A stretch of DNA of 64,000 nucleotides, taken from the NCBI GenBank assembly GCA_963844845.1, contig CAWJPW010000010.1, positions 62,001-126,000 on the forward strand, in the 5' to 3' direction. This document shows positions 1 through 8,526 of the stretch, piece by piece. The position numbers were made by a program, and so were the translations under genes. The notes below the pieces were generated by a model. That model was not told the origin of the DNA. It saw only the letters and a list, made by a program, of their open reading frames with translations, and searched no databases. Position 1 is the stretch's first letter. Each line of letters begins with the position of its first letter. The stretch is from CAWJPW01 sp963844845. Its GTDB lineage: Bacteria; Acidobacteriota; Thermoanaerobaculia; Thermoanaerobaculales; Sulfomarinibacteraceae.

Positions 1-492
1 GCCGTCCGAGGCGGCGCTCTGGAGCAGCCCGAGGCGCTGTGACACCGTGAGCAGAAAGTAGGATCCTCCCACGGCGTCGACGTCACGCACCACCGTGAGG
101 GTCGGCTCGAGCACCGTGCTCCACCTCACGCTCGCCCACACCTCGGTGGTGGGGGGCGCCGCGGTGTCTGCGTAGGTGTACCGGTAGCCGGTGAGCGTGA
201 TCTCGGCGTCCCCCAGAGCGAGGGTGTAGGACGCCGAGTAATCGATCTCCGAGTACTCGAAGCGGCGTCCCCACTCACCGGTGAGGTCGAAGTTGGCCCA
301 GACGCCGGCTTCGAACCCGCCCTGCGAGAGCGCCAGCGACTGCTGCAGCACCGGCTGATCGTTGACGATCATCCCCCGCCAGAGATAGCGCGACGCCACC
401 GCGGTGTCCATCGACCCGTCCCACGCAGCTGCCGGCAGCACCGTCCAGCCGAGCAGCACGGCGACGGCGGCGACGCGCTTCGCCCGGCTCAC
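1..492 (-). CDS. TorF-like outer-membrane protein, C-terminus cut by window edge
   Basis: This reading frame runs off the left edge, so only its first 164 codons are visible. It starts at a GTG. A short signal peptide (hydrophobic stretch VAAVAVLLGWTVLPAAA) is followed at about residues 28-45 by SRYLWRGMIVNDQP, which resembles the opening strand of the TorF (gcw_chp) putative porin family. The remainder alternates aromatic and polar residues as in a beta-barrel (for example TLTGYRYTYADT). The family is predicted to sit in the outer membrane; its substrate is unknown. The GTG start was chosen because the upstream ATG frame stops after eight codons. The family call rests on motif recognition only. 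Confidence 0.7.
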   Translation of the reverse strand, partial: MSRAKRVAAVAVLLGWTVLPAAAWDGSMDTAVASRYLWRGMIVNDQPVLQQSLALSQGGFEAGVWANFDLTGEWGRRFEYSEIDYSASYTLALGDAEITLTGYRYTYADTAAPPTTEVWASVRWSTVLEPTLTVVRDVDAVGGSYFLLTVSQRLGLLQSAASDG

Positions 493-632
493 TCCGGCGA
501 TCCGCTGGTCGGCATGCCTCAGGATACCTCGGGGGGGCCGCTGGAGGCACCCGCAGGCGGTTCCCACCCGCCATCCACCATACGCGAGCCGGGCACGCAG
601 ACGGTCGGCGGACGTGTGAGACTCTCACGAGC

Positions 633-905
633 GTGGACTGCAGCGACGGGGAGCTGGTGGAAGGCGCCCGTCTCGGCAACGAGGGAGCGTTCGCGTCGCT
701 GGTGGGGCGCCACTGGCTGCGGCTGGTGGCGCCGGCCCGCTCCGTGGCGGGCGAGGTCGACGTCGAACGCGTCCTGGCGTGGCTCGCCCCGCGTCAACGG
801 GCGGTGATGCACCTGACGGTTCTGGAGGGGATGAGCGACGGCGAGATCGGCGCAGCGCTGGGGATTCGCCCGGCCTCGGTACGCGCCCACCGGCGGCGTA
901 ACCAC
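633..905 (+). pseudogene. ECF sigma factor remnant with internal deletion
   Basis: From a GTG start, the first 35 or so codons match the beginning of ECF sigma region 2 (DGELVEGARLGNEGAFASLV). After about ten more residues the frame jumps directly to a sigma region 4 pattern (LAPRQRAVMHLTVLEGMSDG, then EIGAALGIRPASVRAHRRR). The part that should melt the -10 element and the linker, roughly 75 residues in normal members, is missing without loss of frame. After RAHRRR the similarity ends and the open frame continues antisense to the next gene. Without regions 2.2-2.4 it should not act as a sigma factor, so I call it a decayed gene. Confidence 0.65.
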
Positions 906-968
906 ACTGGTGCTCAACCGGGGATGCCCTCACCCCGTCCTCGTGAGCCGCCGAGCAGGGGGGCGCGC

Positions 969-2243
969 TCAGGGCACCGCGGCCGACCAGGCAACGGTGT
1001 TGCCGGTCTCGAAACCGTCGCCGAGGAGCCACGGGAGCCAGACCTCGAACTGGTTGTCCGCCACCGTCTCGCCAGCGAGCTGCGCATCGCTCTGGAACAC
1101 CACCTTCCAGCCATCGTTGCCGATCGCCGGGCTTCCGTTGAGGCGGCTGGCATCGGTGGTGACGGTGAGGCGCTTCAGCGCGGAGGCGCCCTCACGCCAC
1201 AGCCAGATCTCGTCGCTGATCACCGTCGTTCCGTCAAAGTCCGACTCCGACGAGAAGACCACCGATCGGCCGTCCGCGCTGATGCGCGGCTGGCCCGCAT
1301 CGGCGTCGGTGTCCACGTCGGTGAGCCGTTGAAGGCCGCTCCCCGAGACCCACAGCCAGGTGTCCACCTCGTTGTCGCCCGTCGTGGAGCCCATCAGCGT
1401 GGCGTCCGACTGGAAGACGACCCGCTGGCCGTCTCTGTCGATGTCAGGCAGGGTGCTGCCCCGCGCCGTCTGATCCGGTGAGGTGGAGTCGGTGAGCCGC
1501 AGCAGTGCACCGCTGCTCACGCTGTAGCGGTAGATCTCGAACTGGTTGTCGGCAATCGTGGGGTCCGAGAGCTGCACGTCGGAGGCGAAGGTGACGGAGG
1601 CGCCGTTGCCGCTGATTCGGGGGTTGTTGTTGCCACGCGCCGTGTCGTCCTCGTTCACCGTTCGATCCGTGAGGCACGCGAGGGTGGGGCCCGGCAGGGT
1701 CGCCATCCAGATCTCGAAGTCCTGGTCCACCTGTCCCTGGTTGAGGAAATCGGCATCGGAGCTGAAGACCACGTGGCTCCCGGAGTCGTCGATGTCAGGG
1801 AGATAGCACCCGCGGGACGAGCCGCCGTTGTCCGTCGAGTCGGTGAGCCGCGTGAACGTCGAGGTGTTGCGGTCGTAGTACCAGATCTCGTACTGCCCGG
1901 TTCCCGTCGCCGGTCCGTTGACGTCCGCGCTGGAGACGAAGGCGATCTTGGTCCCGTCCCCGCTGATCACCGGGTTGCCGAGCGCCGAGGTGTGCAGCGA
2001 CAGGGACGTCAGCCGGGTCAGCGAGCGGCTCGCGACGTCATAGAGCCAAAGGTGCTTGTCGGCCGCGGGGATGCCCTCGCTGAGGAGATCCGCGTTGGAG
2101 ACGAACACCACCGACTGGCCGTCTGCGGAGATGTCGGAGTTGGTGCTGTCACGGTCGCTGCCGCTGTCGGTGATCCGTACCTGAGCCTGCAGCGACACCA
2201 CCGTCAGCAGCGACAGAACGACGAGTAAGTTGTATCGAGTCAT
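969..2243 (-). CDS. Secreted PD40/TolB-like beta-propeller protein
   Basis: The protein has 424 residues. An N-terminal signal peptide (YNLLVVLSLLTVVSLQAQ) is followed by about seven repeats with the PD40 pattern, in which an SxDG turn leads into a VVF or IAF strand (ISADGQSVVFVS, ISGDGTKIAFVS, DIDRDGQRVVFQSD). This predicts a TolB-like propeller outside the cytoplasm, probably for binding; no catalytic residues are visible. It ends in GDGFETGNTVAWSAAVP, a tail shared with three other secreted proteins in this window. Its start codon lies inside a UUCG hairpin and has no clear ribosome binding site. The tail-to-tail decayed sigma remnant lies just downstream. Confidence 0.85.
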   Translation of the reverse strand: MTRYNLLVVLSLLTVVSLQAQVRITDSGSDRDSTNSDISADGQSVVFVSNADLLSEGIPAADKHLWLYDVASRSLTRLTSLSLHTSALGNPVISGDGTKIAFVSSADVNGPATGTGQYEIWYYDRNTSTFTRLTDSTDNGGSSRGCYLPDIDDSGSHVVFSSDADFLNQGQVDQDFEIWMATLPGPTLACLTDRTVNEDDTARGNNNPRISGNGASVTFASDVQLSDPTIADNQFEIYRYSVSSGALLRLTDSTSPDQTARGSTLPDIDRDGQRVVFQSDATLMGSTTGDNEVDTWLWVSGSGLQRLTDVDTDADAGQPRISADGRSVVFSSESDFDGTTVISDEIWLWREGASALKRLTVTTDASRLNGSPAIGNDGWKVVFQSDAQLAGETVADNQFEVWLPWLLGDGFETGNTVAWSAAVP

Positions 2244-2259
2244 AGTATCGAAATACTAT
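2242..2259 (-). promoter_or_regulatory. UUCG hairpin or palindrome overlapping a start codon
   Basis: A perfect 7-bp inverted repeat with a 4-base spacer reads ATAGTAT-TTCG-ATACTAT on the gene strand. The ATG of the PD40 gene uses the last two bases of the right arm. In RNA this is a UUCG tetraloop hairpin on the initiation site; in DNA it is also a good dyad operator. No Shine-Dalgarno sequence is visible upstream. Either start-codon occlusion or repressor binding is possible. Confidence 0.5.
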
Positions 2260-2610
2260 CACACCGCTCTCCGGGGCCGGTTGCATCGATTCCTCAATGG
2301 CGGGGATCATCTGCGCGCCGCAAACCGCCTGCCCCCTTGAGCCACGGTGCCGAGCTGCCACATCGGAGCGCCATTGGCTCCTCCTCCACCCCACCGCCGG
2401 CAACGGGCTCGTGCGCCGCCACCGGGCCGACGACGACCGCTGATGAGATCGCCACCGGACCGGCGTCGGCTCGCCGCCCGAGCTCTGCTCCGATCTGATC
2501 GCCGCCGACGGCATCGACGAGCTCAACGTGGCGGACCTCGAGCCCACCGCTGGCCAGTTCCGACAGTGACATCCGCGGCCGCGGCAACGGCACCCGTCGT
2601 GCCTGTGCCC
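2260..2610. other. Gene-free stretch with a possible decayed coding fragment
   Basis: No complete gene is visible. On the plus strand one frame has strongly coding-like codon use around 2459-2568 (ending ELNVADLEPTAGQFRQ then stop), but it follows two tandem stop codons and has no start. I do not recognise the fragment. It may be the tail of a lost gene. Confidence 0.25.
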
Positions 2611-3045
2611 CTACTTGGGGATCCGCAGCCGCTGTCCCACCTTGATCCGGTCCGGGTCCGACAGGATGTCCCGGTTGGCCTCGAAGATCTTCGGGTAGAG
2701 GCTGGCCTTTCCGTAGAAATGCTGGGCGATATGACCGAGGGTGTCGCCCGCCTTGACCTCATACCACTCGTCGGCCTCCGCCTCCACCGGCGCGACCGCC
2801 GGAGCCGCGGCCTTCGCGGGAGCGGCCGTCACCCGGATCGTGTTGAGCACGTTGTCGGCATCGATGCGCGAGTTGAACTCCGCCATGACCCGGGTCTTGG
2901 CCTCCATGTCCGGAGCGACGCCGGCGAGCGTCACGACCTTGCCGTCGACGTTGGCGCTGAGGCTCGCGACCCCCAGCCCGAGGCCCTCGATCTCCCGGAG
3001 TGCCTCGTTGACCTTCTCCTCGAACGATTTTCCGAACAGACCCAT
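2611..3045 (-). CDS. BON-LysM protein, Kbp (YgaU)-like
   Basis: This 144-residue protein starts at an ATG eight bases after a strong AAAGGAGAG site. Residues 1-65 form a BON domain (VNEALREIEGLGLGVASLSA, VDGKVVTLAGVAPD). An Ala/Pro linker leads to a C-terminal LysM domain at about 93-144 (YEVKAGDTLGHIAQHFYG ... IKVGQRLRIPK). Length and domain order match the Kbp family, whose E. coli member is a cytoplasmic potassium-binding protein. No signal peptide is present, consistent with that location. Potassium binding is inferred from family only. Confidence 0.88.
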   Translation of the reverse strand: MGLFGKSFEEKVNEALREIEGLGLGVASLSANVDGKVVTLAGVAPDMEAKTRVMAEFNSRIDADNVLNTIRVTAAPAKAAAPAVAPVEAEADEWYEVKAGDTLGHIAQHFYGKASLYPKIFEANRDILSDPDRIKVGQRLRIPK

Positions 3046-3255
3046 GGTCGCTCTCCTTTGTTGCTCCAGCGGTTTCGAAGCACCCGCCGGCAACCGGCAG
3101 GCTCGTCTCACACGTGGGGACACCCTGACATTGTCGCATCGTGAGCACGCGGGTGTCACCTCAACCTCCAGGTCGCCGAGCCGGACATGCCCCCCGGGCG
3201 CCCCCGCCTTGAAACCCCAAGGCCGGGCAGGCGTAGCTCCGCGGAGGGGGTTCCC

Positions 3256-3951
3256 ATGCGTGCCTTCACCACGATTCTGCTCGCGGCTGCCTTCCTGCCG
3301 GCCGCAGCCGGCCTCGGTGCCGACCGCGACGTCGAGCGCCACCTCCGCACCGGCGATCGTGCAATGGCAGGCGGCGACCTGGAGGCCGCGGGCGCGGCGT
3401 TCGAGGCCGCCCTGGAGGCTGATCCCGAGAGTGCGGACGCCCACTACGCTCTCGGCGTGCTCGCCATGCGCCGGCACCAGTACGCCATGGCCGTCACGCA
3501 TCTCCAGGCGGCCCACCGGCTCTACGTGGAGTCTGCCGCTGACGGCCTGGCCGATCGAGCCGAGCAGCGTCTCCATCGCGACACCTATGTCCGCGACCTC
3601 TTCGACCTGGCGGCGGGGGGCGCGTCCGGCTCGCGCAACTTCGGCGGCGGCCGTCGCATGGACTTCTCGTGTGGCGTGTCCTGGACCTGGTACGAGGGGG
3701 CGGCGGCGGGGCCCGAGGACCTGGAGTTCCGGATGGGCGCCTGCCTGCTGCGGCTGAACCGACCCGCCGAGGCCCTCCGCTATCTCCTGACCGCCGTCGA
3801 GCGCACTCCCGAAGCGGGGGCGGCACACCTGAACCTGGCGATCTGCGAGGCGGCTCTCGGGGACCGGGCCAACGCGCGGCTGTCGCTCGATCGCGCCGCC
3901 GCTCTCGGCGCGACGGTGCCCGACGAGCTCCGCCGCTCTCTGGCCCAGTGA
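3256..3951 (+). CDS. Secreted tetratricopeptide-repeat protein
   Basis: The protein has 231 residues. The ATG at 3256 follows a GGAGGGGG site and begins a signal peptide (MRAFTTILLAAAFLPAAAG). At least three TPR units follow: around residues 33-66 (GDRAMAGGDLEAAGAAFEAA), the next helix pair (DAHYALGVLAMRRHQYAMAV), and a C-terminal pair (AHLNLAICEAALGDRANARL). Between them lies a glycine-rich stretch (GGASGSRNFGGGRR). It is probably a periplasmic scaffold; no partner is evident from the neighbours. A longer frame upstream is open but has no signal sequence at its start. Confidence 0.8.
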   Translation: MRAFTTILLAAAFLPAAAGLGADRDVERHLRTGDRAMAGGDLEAAGAAFEAALEADPESADAHYALGVLAMRRHQYAMAVTHLQAAHRLYVESAADGLADRAEQRLHRDTYVRDLFDLAAGGASGSRNFGGGRRMDFSCGVSWTWYEGAAAGPEDLEFRMGACLLRLNRPAEALRYLLTAVERTPEAGAAHLNLAICEAALGDRANARLSLDRAAALGATVPDELRRSLAQ

Positions 3952-4355
3952 GCCGCACCCTCTCCCGGCGAGACCCGACCGGCCAGACGCTTCGTCCGCG
4001 GAGGGTTTGCGCCGGCGGGCGTAGGACCCTGGATTCGCCAGAGAGCCACACGACATCGAGGTACGATGGCGGAGCCGCGAGGAGCTTCTTCTGCGACCTC
4101 CTGGTACCGGTCAAGGCGCACCGGCCGCGAGCACGACGCCGGGCGCGAGCGTCCCCTCGCTGCAGGTGTCCATCTCGAGGACGAGGGCTGCGTCCTCACC
4201 GACCTCCTCCGGCTGCGCTCGTCGCCCCTCCGTGTGCGACTGCTCGGCCATGCCAGGGGCCTGGGGCCTGCCTCCCACGCTGATCATTCTGCCACTCGGC
4301 AGACGCCTCGCCCGTCACCTCACCGTGCACTGACCGGGGCCGTACGTCCCGTCGG
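3952..4355. other. No convincing gene
   Basis: Open frames here lack domains and ribosome binding sites. The best small candidate is a 46-codon minus-strand frame at 4111-4251 with reasonable codon use, but I do not recognise it and would not call it. No repeat or RNA gene was seen. Confidence 0.3.
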
Positions 4356-4661
4356 TCACTCGACTCCCGCGTCGCACCCATCGCCGCCCCTCCTCTCGGC
4401 GACGCCGAGCCCGACGTCCAGCGCGCCGCCCACTGCCCGTACGCTCACCCGGATGACCGCGTGCACCCAGGTCACGGTGGCATCGTGGACAGCGTGGACG
4501 ACGGCGGCCGGCACGGCCGCGCCGGGGATCGCTTCGAGAGCGCCGAAAGGCCAGCGCGCCGTCGCCAGGTGGACGCGTTCGACGGCGCACGACGTCGCCA
4601 CGACGGCGTCCCGGGTGAGCATCACCAGACCGCGCCAACGCCTGACCCCGAGTCGACTCAC
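4356..4661 (-). CDS. Small protein translationally coupled to a lipase
   Basis: This 101-residue frame starts at a GTG that overlaps the lipase stop codon (GTGA), directly behind a GAGGAGG site inside the lipase's last codons. That arrangement is typical of translational coupling. The sequence is rich in Ala and Val with amphipathic helices (VERVHLATARWPFGALEAIP, VVHAVHDATVTWVHAVIRVS). I have an impression that similar segments accompany esterase/lipase proteins in other genomes, sometimes fused to them. No catalytic motif is visible, so a helper or membrane-associating role for the hydrolase is a guess. Confidence 0.5.
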   Translation of the reverse strand: MSRLGVRRWRGLVMLTRDAVVATSCAVERVHLATARWPFGALEAIPGAAVPAAVVHAVHDATVTWVHAVIRVSVRAVGGALDVGLGVAERRGGDGCDAGVE

Positions 4662-5635
4662 ACCGCCTCCTCGCACCAGGCGCGGATCTGCGCGTAGACG
4701 CCTGGGTGACGAGCGAGGAGCAGGTGCCCGACGCCGGGGAACACCTTCACGCGCTCCGGTGGCACGTCCAGGTGGCGTGCGGTGGCGCTCGCCAACGGCA
4801 CGAGGGCGTCAGTGAGCGCGTCACGACCCGCCCTGCGGGATCTCGTGCCGGCGATCGCGTAGTGGGCGACCCCGCGGACCAGGGGCACCGGATGGCGCCA
4901 CCCCGGGGATCGGAGCCCGTCCTTGCGCCGCACACCATCGTCATGGCGGAGGTCGGCGTCACCGAGGTCCCTGATGCCCTGGCTGCGCAGGTCGCCGATG
5001 GTCGCGACCAGCCGGGTGTAGGGGTTGTCGACCGCCCTCAGCAAAGCGGCCGCGCGGCGGCCCACCCGCTCCACCGGAGAGCCGAGGTGCGGCGTACCGA
5101 TGGAGATCGTACGCCGCACCAGGCGGAGCCATGGCAGCGGCCGCCCGTTTGCCAGGTCGCACGCGCTCCTCACCACGAGCCCACCGAGGCTGTGACCGAC
5201 GAGGAGGATCTCCTCGATGGTCACCGGGTAGGCGCCGCACAGCTCCCCGAGCAGGGCGGCAAGGGCCGCACCGTTGTCCGCGATGGCGAGCCCGCTGTTG
5301 TAGCGCAGGTAGAGGGGTGTGTAGCCGAGATCGGCGGCAAGGAGCGTTCCGTAGTCCCGCCGCGTCTCGTCATCGCTGCTCGGGTGGAACCGCCACACCG
5401 CCTCGCTGCACATCAGGCCGTGCACGAGCACCGCCACGCGCGGCGTGGCGGCGGGGCATGCCGCAACAAGGGCCTCCCGACCCATGGGGATCACCCGGCC
5501 GCGGTGCACGCAGCCCATCTCGATGGCGAGGCCGTTTCCCGCGCGCCCGAGGTAGTCGCCGATCGCCCCGTTGAGCACCGCCAGCGCGGCGGTGAGCCTC
5601 GCTTCCCGACCACGAGCGCGCGGCGTGTTGACCAT
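4658..5635 (-). CDS. Alpha/beta-hydrolase, lipase/esterase type
   Basis: The protein has 325 residues from the ATG at 5635, which follows a GGTTGGGG stretch. The fold markers are clear: VLVHGLMCSEAVWRF (oxyanion-hole region), the nucleophile elbow GHSLGGLVVRSA with Ser in GHSLGG, and a late GVGHLLL containing the catalytic His. The pattern fits the triacylglycerol lipase/PGAP1-like group. There is no signal peptide, so it is probably cytoplasmic or exported by unknown means. It overlaps the following small gene by four bases. Substrate is unknown. Confidence 0.82.
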   Translation of the reverse strand: MVNTPRARGREARLTAALAVLNGAIGDYLGRAGNGLAIEMGCVHRGRVIPMGREALVAACPAATPRVAVLVHGLMCSEAVWRFHPSSDDETRRDYGTLLAADLGYTPLYLRYNSGLAIADNGAALAALLGELCGAYPVTIEEILLVGHSLGGLVVRSACDLANGRPLPWLRLVRRTISIGTPHLGSPVERVGRRAAALLRAVDNPYTRLVATIGDLRSQGIRDLGDADLRHDDGVRRKDGLRSPGWRHPVPLVRGVAHYAIAGTRSRRAGRDALTDALVPLASATARHLDVPPERVKVFPGVGHLLLARHPGVYAQIRAWCEEAV

Positions 5636-5741
5636 GCCCCAACCTAGCACCGATTGCGGGAGCGCCGCTCTCGAGTCGTCGAGATCGAGGCCGGCAGAGC
5701 TGCGGGCGCCCCATCGTGGGAAGCGCCGTCGTCGTCGGACC

Positions 5742-6644
5742 TCAGCTCCTCAGGAAGGTGCCATCCTCGAGCTCGGCGAAGGCCTGCTTCAGCTCCCCCT
5801 CGGTGTTCATCACGATGGGGCCGTACCAGGCCACGGGCTCCCGCAGCGGCGTGCCGGAAACGAGGAGAAAGCGGACGCCCGCCTCTCCCGCCTGCACGCT
5901 GACCTCGTCGCCGCGGTCGAAGATCACCAGGCAGCGGTCGTCGGCCCGCTCCCACTCCGGTGTCTGCCAGGACCCGATCCTGTCGGTGAGGACGCCGCGC
6001 GGCGGCGAGGCGTTGGCGAACCGGCCCGCCCCCGCGAACACATACGCGAAGGCGTGGCGGGTTGTCTCGACGGGTAGGATCTTCTTCCTCCCCGGCGGCA
6101 CCCAGATGTCCACGTAGGCTGGATCCGCCGCGATGCCGTCCACCGGGCCGGTGGCCCCCCAGAAGCTCCCGCACACCACCCGCGCGGTGGTGCCGTCGTC
6201 GTCGACGACCTCGGGGATGTCCGCCGCCTTCACGTCCTGGTAGCGGGGCGGGGTCATCTTGAGGGACGACGGCAGGTTCGCCCAGAGCTGAAAACCGTGC
6301 ATCCTGCCGTGGTCGTCACCCCGCGGCATCTCCTGGTGGATGATCCCGCTGCCCGCCGTCATCCATTGCACGTCGCCGGCGCCCAGCGCACCGCTGTTGC
6401 CGAGGCTGTCCCCGTGCTCCACCGTGCCCGCGAGCACGTAGGTGATGGTCTCGATGCCGCGGTGGGGATGCCAGGGGAAGCCTGCCCGGTAGTCCTCCGG
6501 GCGCTCGTTGCGAAAGTCGTCGAACAGAAGGAACGGGTCGGTCTCAGCCGTGTCGCCGAAACCAAAGGCGCGCCGCAGGTGGACCCCGGCGCCCTCGATC
6601 GTCGGTACTGATCGCGCCAAACGCTTGATGGACCGGATCGTCAT
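5742..6644 (-). CDS. Pirin family protein
   Basis: The protein has 300 residues. It carries the two cupin halves of pirins. The N-terminal half has DPFLLFDDFR, GFPWHPHRGIETITYVLAG, a conserved SGIIHQEMP and GFQLWANLP; the His and Glu residues match the metal-binding set. The C-terminal half ends in SGTPLREPVAWYGPIVMNT, a hallmark of the family. Bacterial pirins are metal-dependent quercetinases or redox regulators; nothing nearby tells which. Start chosen at the ATG before TIRSIKR, where family proteins begin. Confidence 0.93.
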   Translation of the reverse strand: MTIRSIKRLARSVPTIEGAGVHLRRAFGFGDTAETDPFLLFDDFRNERPEDYRAGFPWHPHRGIETITYVLAGTVEHGDSLGNSGALGAGDVQWMTAGSGIIHQEMPRGDDHGRMHGFQLWANLPSSLKMTPPRYQDVKAADIPEVVDDDGTTARVVCGSFWGATGPVDGIAADPAYVDIWVPPGRKKILPVETTRHAFAYVFAGAGRFANASPPRGVLTDRIGSWQTPEWERADDRCLVIFDRGDEVSVQAGEAGVRFLLVSGTPLREPVAWYGPIVMNTEGELKQAFAELEDGTFLRS

Positions 6645-7032
6645 GTGGGCCTCCGTCGGCTCCAGCGCGAGGGGGCGCCGGCTCAGCCCCCGCAACGCCG
6701 CCGCCGGGCGCCCGTGTTCCCGGGAGCAGGGTGCCGGGCCCCATGGCGCCGACTCGGTGCTGCCGTTCTCGCGGAACGGAAGAACGGTACACCCCGATGC
6801 GGAACCGCCGAGCAGTGGGGCTCACGCGCTCCCGGCACTCACGAAGCCCTTGAGAGCCTGGCCGTGTCCCTCTGACGAACAGTCTTCCTCGCTCATACTG
6901 GCAACAGTACATTGAGCGAAATCGACGAGTCGCCAGGGGCTGCGGAAAGGGAAGACAGCCCACGCAGAGGGGGCCGAACTGACGAGGAAGCCGCCGAAGG
7001 CGTCGGGAGGGCCGACGGGGCACCGCCGGCCG
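6645..7032. other. Upstream region of pirin gene, no gene seen
   Basis: No coding region is convincing. The right part (from about 6912) may encode a charged linker of the decayed kinase that follows, in a frame that no longer joins it. Confidence 0.3.
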
Positions 7033-7497
7033 GTGGCGCTCGACACCACCGCGGAGGCCCTCACCGAGACCTTCTGCGACGCCGTCTTCCTCTCCGACGA
7101 GGGTTGCCACTTCGTCACCGTCTGGCTGGACCGAGAGGACCGGGTGACCTCCATGAACGACTTTGCCCTGGAGATCACCGGCTGACGCGCGACAAGACCC
7201 TCGGCCAGTGGTTCGACGTGCGGGCGTTCTCCCCCCGCACGGGCCACTTCGCCACGGTGTTCGTCGACATCAGCCAGCGCAAGCGGGGCGAGAAGGCGCG
7301 AAGCCTTCTCGTGAGCGGGGTACGCACCCTGGCGGCACGCCTTGCAGCCGCCAAGGAGGCCGAGCGCCAGTGCCTCGCCCGCGAGCTCCACGGCCGCGTG
7401 GGCCAGGGCTCACCTCGCTCGGCCTGACCCTGGATCTCGTGCGCAGCACCCTGCCCGCCGAACCGGCGGCGCTGCTCGCACGGAGTCGGGAGCACCG
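7033..7497 (+). pseudogene. PAS/HisKA_3 sensor histidine kinase remnant
   Basis: Three frames must be joined to read it. Frame one (7033-7185) gives a PAS-like piece (AVFLSDEGCHFVTVW, VTSMNDFALEITG) ending in TGA. Frame two (7188 to about 7408) gives the PAS core end (HFATVFVDISQRKRGEK) and a HisKA_3 dimerisation helix with phospho-acceptor His in CLARELHGRVGQ. One missing base near 7408 shifts the rest (GLTSLGLTLDLVRSTLP) into a third frame. The ATPase domain is absent. It has lost function as a kinase. Confidence 0.75.
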
Positions 7498-7514
7498 CGC
7501 GGTGGCCTCCCGCG

Positions 7515-7976
7515 CTACCTGGAAAGAAAGTCGACCTCTAGGTAGACGCGCTCCGCACGCGCCCAGACCCCCTCCTTGACCTCCATCTCGAGCTCGAGCT
7601 CCTGCTCGTCGACGTTGCCCCTGATGAGCACGGTCTTTCTGCCAGAGGAGATCCTCTTCTTGGCCTCGTTCAGGAGGAAGATCCTGACCTGCACCCTGCG
7701 AGCCTGCGGCTTGGTGTTGCTCGCCGTCAGCGTCCACTCGGCGTGCACCGGGGTGTCACCTTCGCTCGAAGCCACCTCGAGGCTTACCGAGGTGACCGCT
7801 ACCGTTCCCCCCATCCCGCCGTAGGTCAGGCCGCTGAGAGCGATGGGCTCGCTATCGGTGGGTAGTGGGAAGCTCACGGCCGTCATCTTCATTGCCCCGC
7901 CTGCCAGGCTCGACAGCGGAGCGACCAGCAGCACGAGCACGACGGACCGAGCGACGCGTACGAAATTGCGACTCAT
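7515..7976 (-). CDS. Secreted protein of unknown function
   Basis: The protein has 153 residues with a strong AAAGGAGGG site before the ATG. A signal peptide (VARSVVLVLLVAPLSSLAGG) leads to a mature part with alternating hydrophobic strands (VAVTSVSLEVASSEG, VQVRIFLLNEAKKRI, QELELEMEVKEGVW), suggesting a small immunoglobulin-like or lipocalin-like beta domain. There are no cysteines. I do not recognise the family. It follows the decayed kinase on the opposite strand. Confidence 0.7.
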   Translation of the reverse strand: MSRNFVRVARSVVLVLLVAPLSSLAGGAMKMTAVSFPLPTDSEPIALSGLTYGGMGGTVAVTSVSLEVASSEGDTPVHAEWTLTASNTKPQARRVQVRIFLLNEAKKRISSGRKTVLIRGNVDEQELELEMEVKEGVWARAERVYLEVDFLSR

Positions 7977-8526
7977 GGATCCCTCCTTTCGCCGACGCGC
8001 CCGCTACGCCGAGACGGCATTGCCGGGCGTCACCAGCGTGTCTTGATCACTGCCTGATCTGTACAATCAAATTTAGGTCTCGGTTCGCTTATGCGCAATC
8101 ATAACAGCTGGATCCTCGAGGTCGCCTGGCAGCACGACGTGACGCCCGGGATCGTCTGATGCTCCCCCCGCACCGAACCCGCGACGCGGGCGCGAAACCT
8201 GACGCCGCTCGCCTGCGTCCCCGCCCCCGAGCTGCGCGAGGGCTGCCCGCACACTGCCGCGCCTGCGTCCTGTTTGGGAAGTCCCATGTGCTACTTGCGC
8301 AGCCAGCATGGTTCCTGGCAAGGCGCGACGACGAAGTCGTAGCAACGCCACTTCGAGGAGAACCAACGCAGCCAGGGGCCGCAGAGACATGCGAATAGTC
8401 CCTTGGGATCTTCCAAACAGGACACTGGCTGAGAGGCTCCACACCCGGGCCGGCCTGCGGAGAACTAAGACTCCGCGAGGGGGTGCACGGCGGCCAGGAG
8501 GAGCCGCCTCCCACGTGGGCGGCGGC
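7977..8526. other. Gene-free region holding an inverted repeat
   Basis: No gene is supported. The stretch at 8040-8100 is locally AT-rich and could hold the promoter of the secreted gene to its left. The middle contains the inverted repeat described separately. Confidence 0.4.
8267..8423. repeat. Imperfect inverted repeat of about 34 bp
   Basis: The left arm (8267-8300) begins GTCCTGTTTGGGAAGTCCCA; the right arm (8391-8423), read on the other strand, begins GTCCTGTTTGGAAGATCCCA. Similarity extends further inward with gaps. About 90 bases lie between. The layout fits a small non-autonomous mobile element or a large hairpin; no target duplication was identified. Confidence 0.45.

Noticed and set aside
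4111..4251. A 46-codon minus-strand frame that could be a peptide precursor
   Set aside because: No ribosome binding site of note, no modification enzyme nearby and no recognisable leader or core.
7183..7185. TGA in the histidine kinase remnant as a second selenocysteine codon
   Set aside because: The coding signal moves to another frame right after it and no SECIS-like hairpin follows, so it is a lesion.
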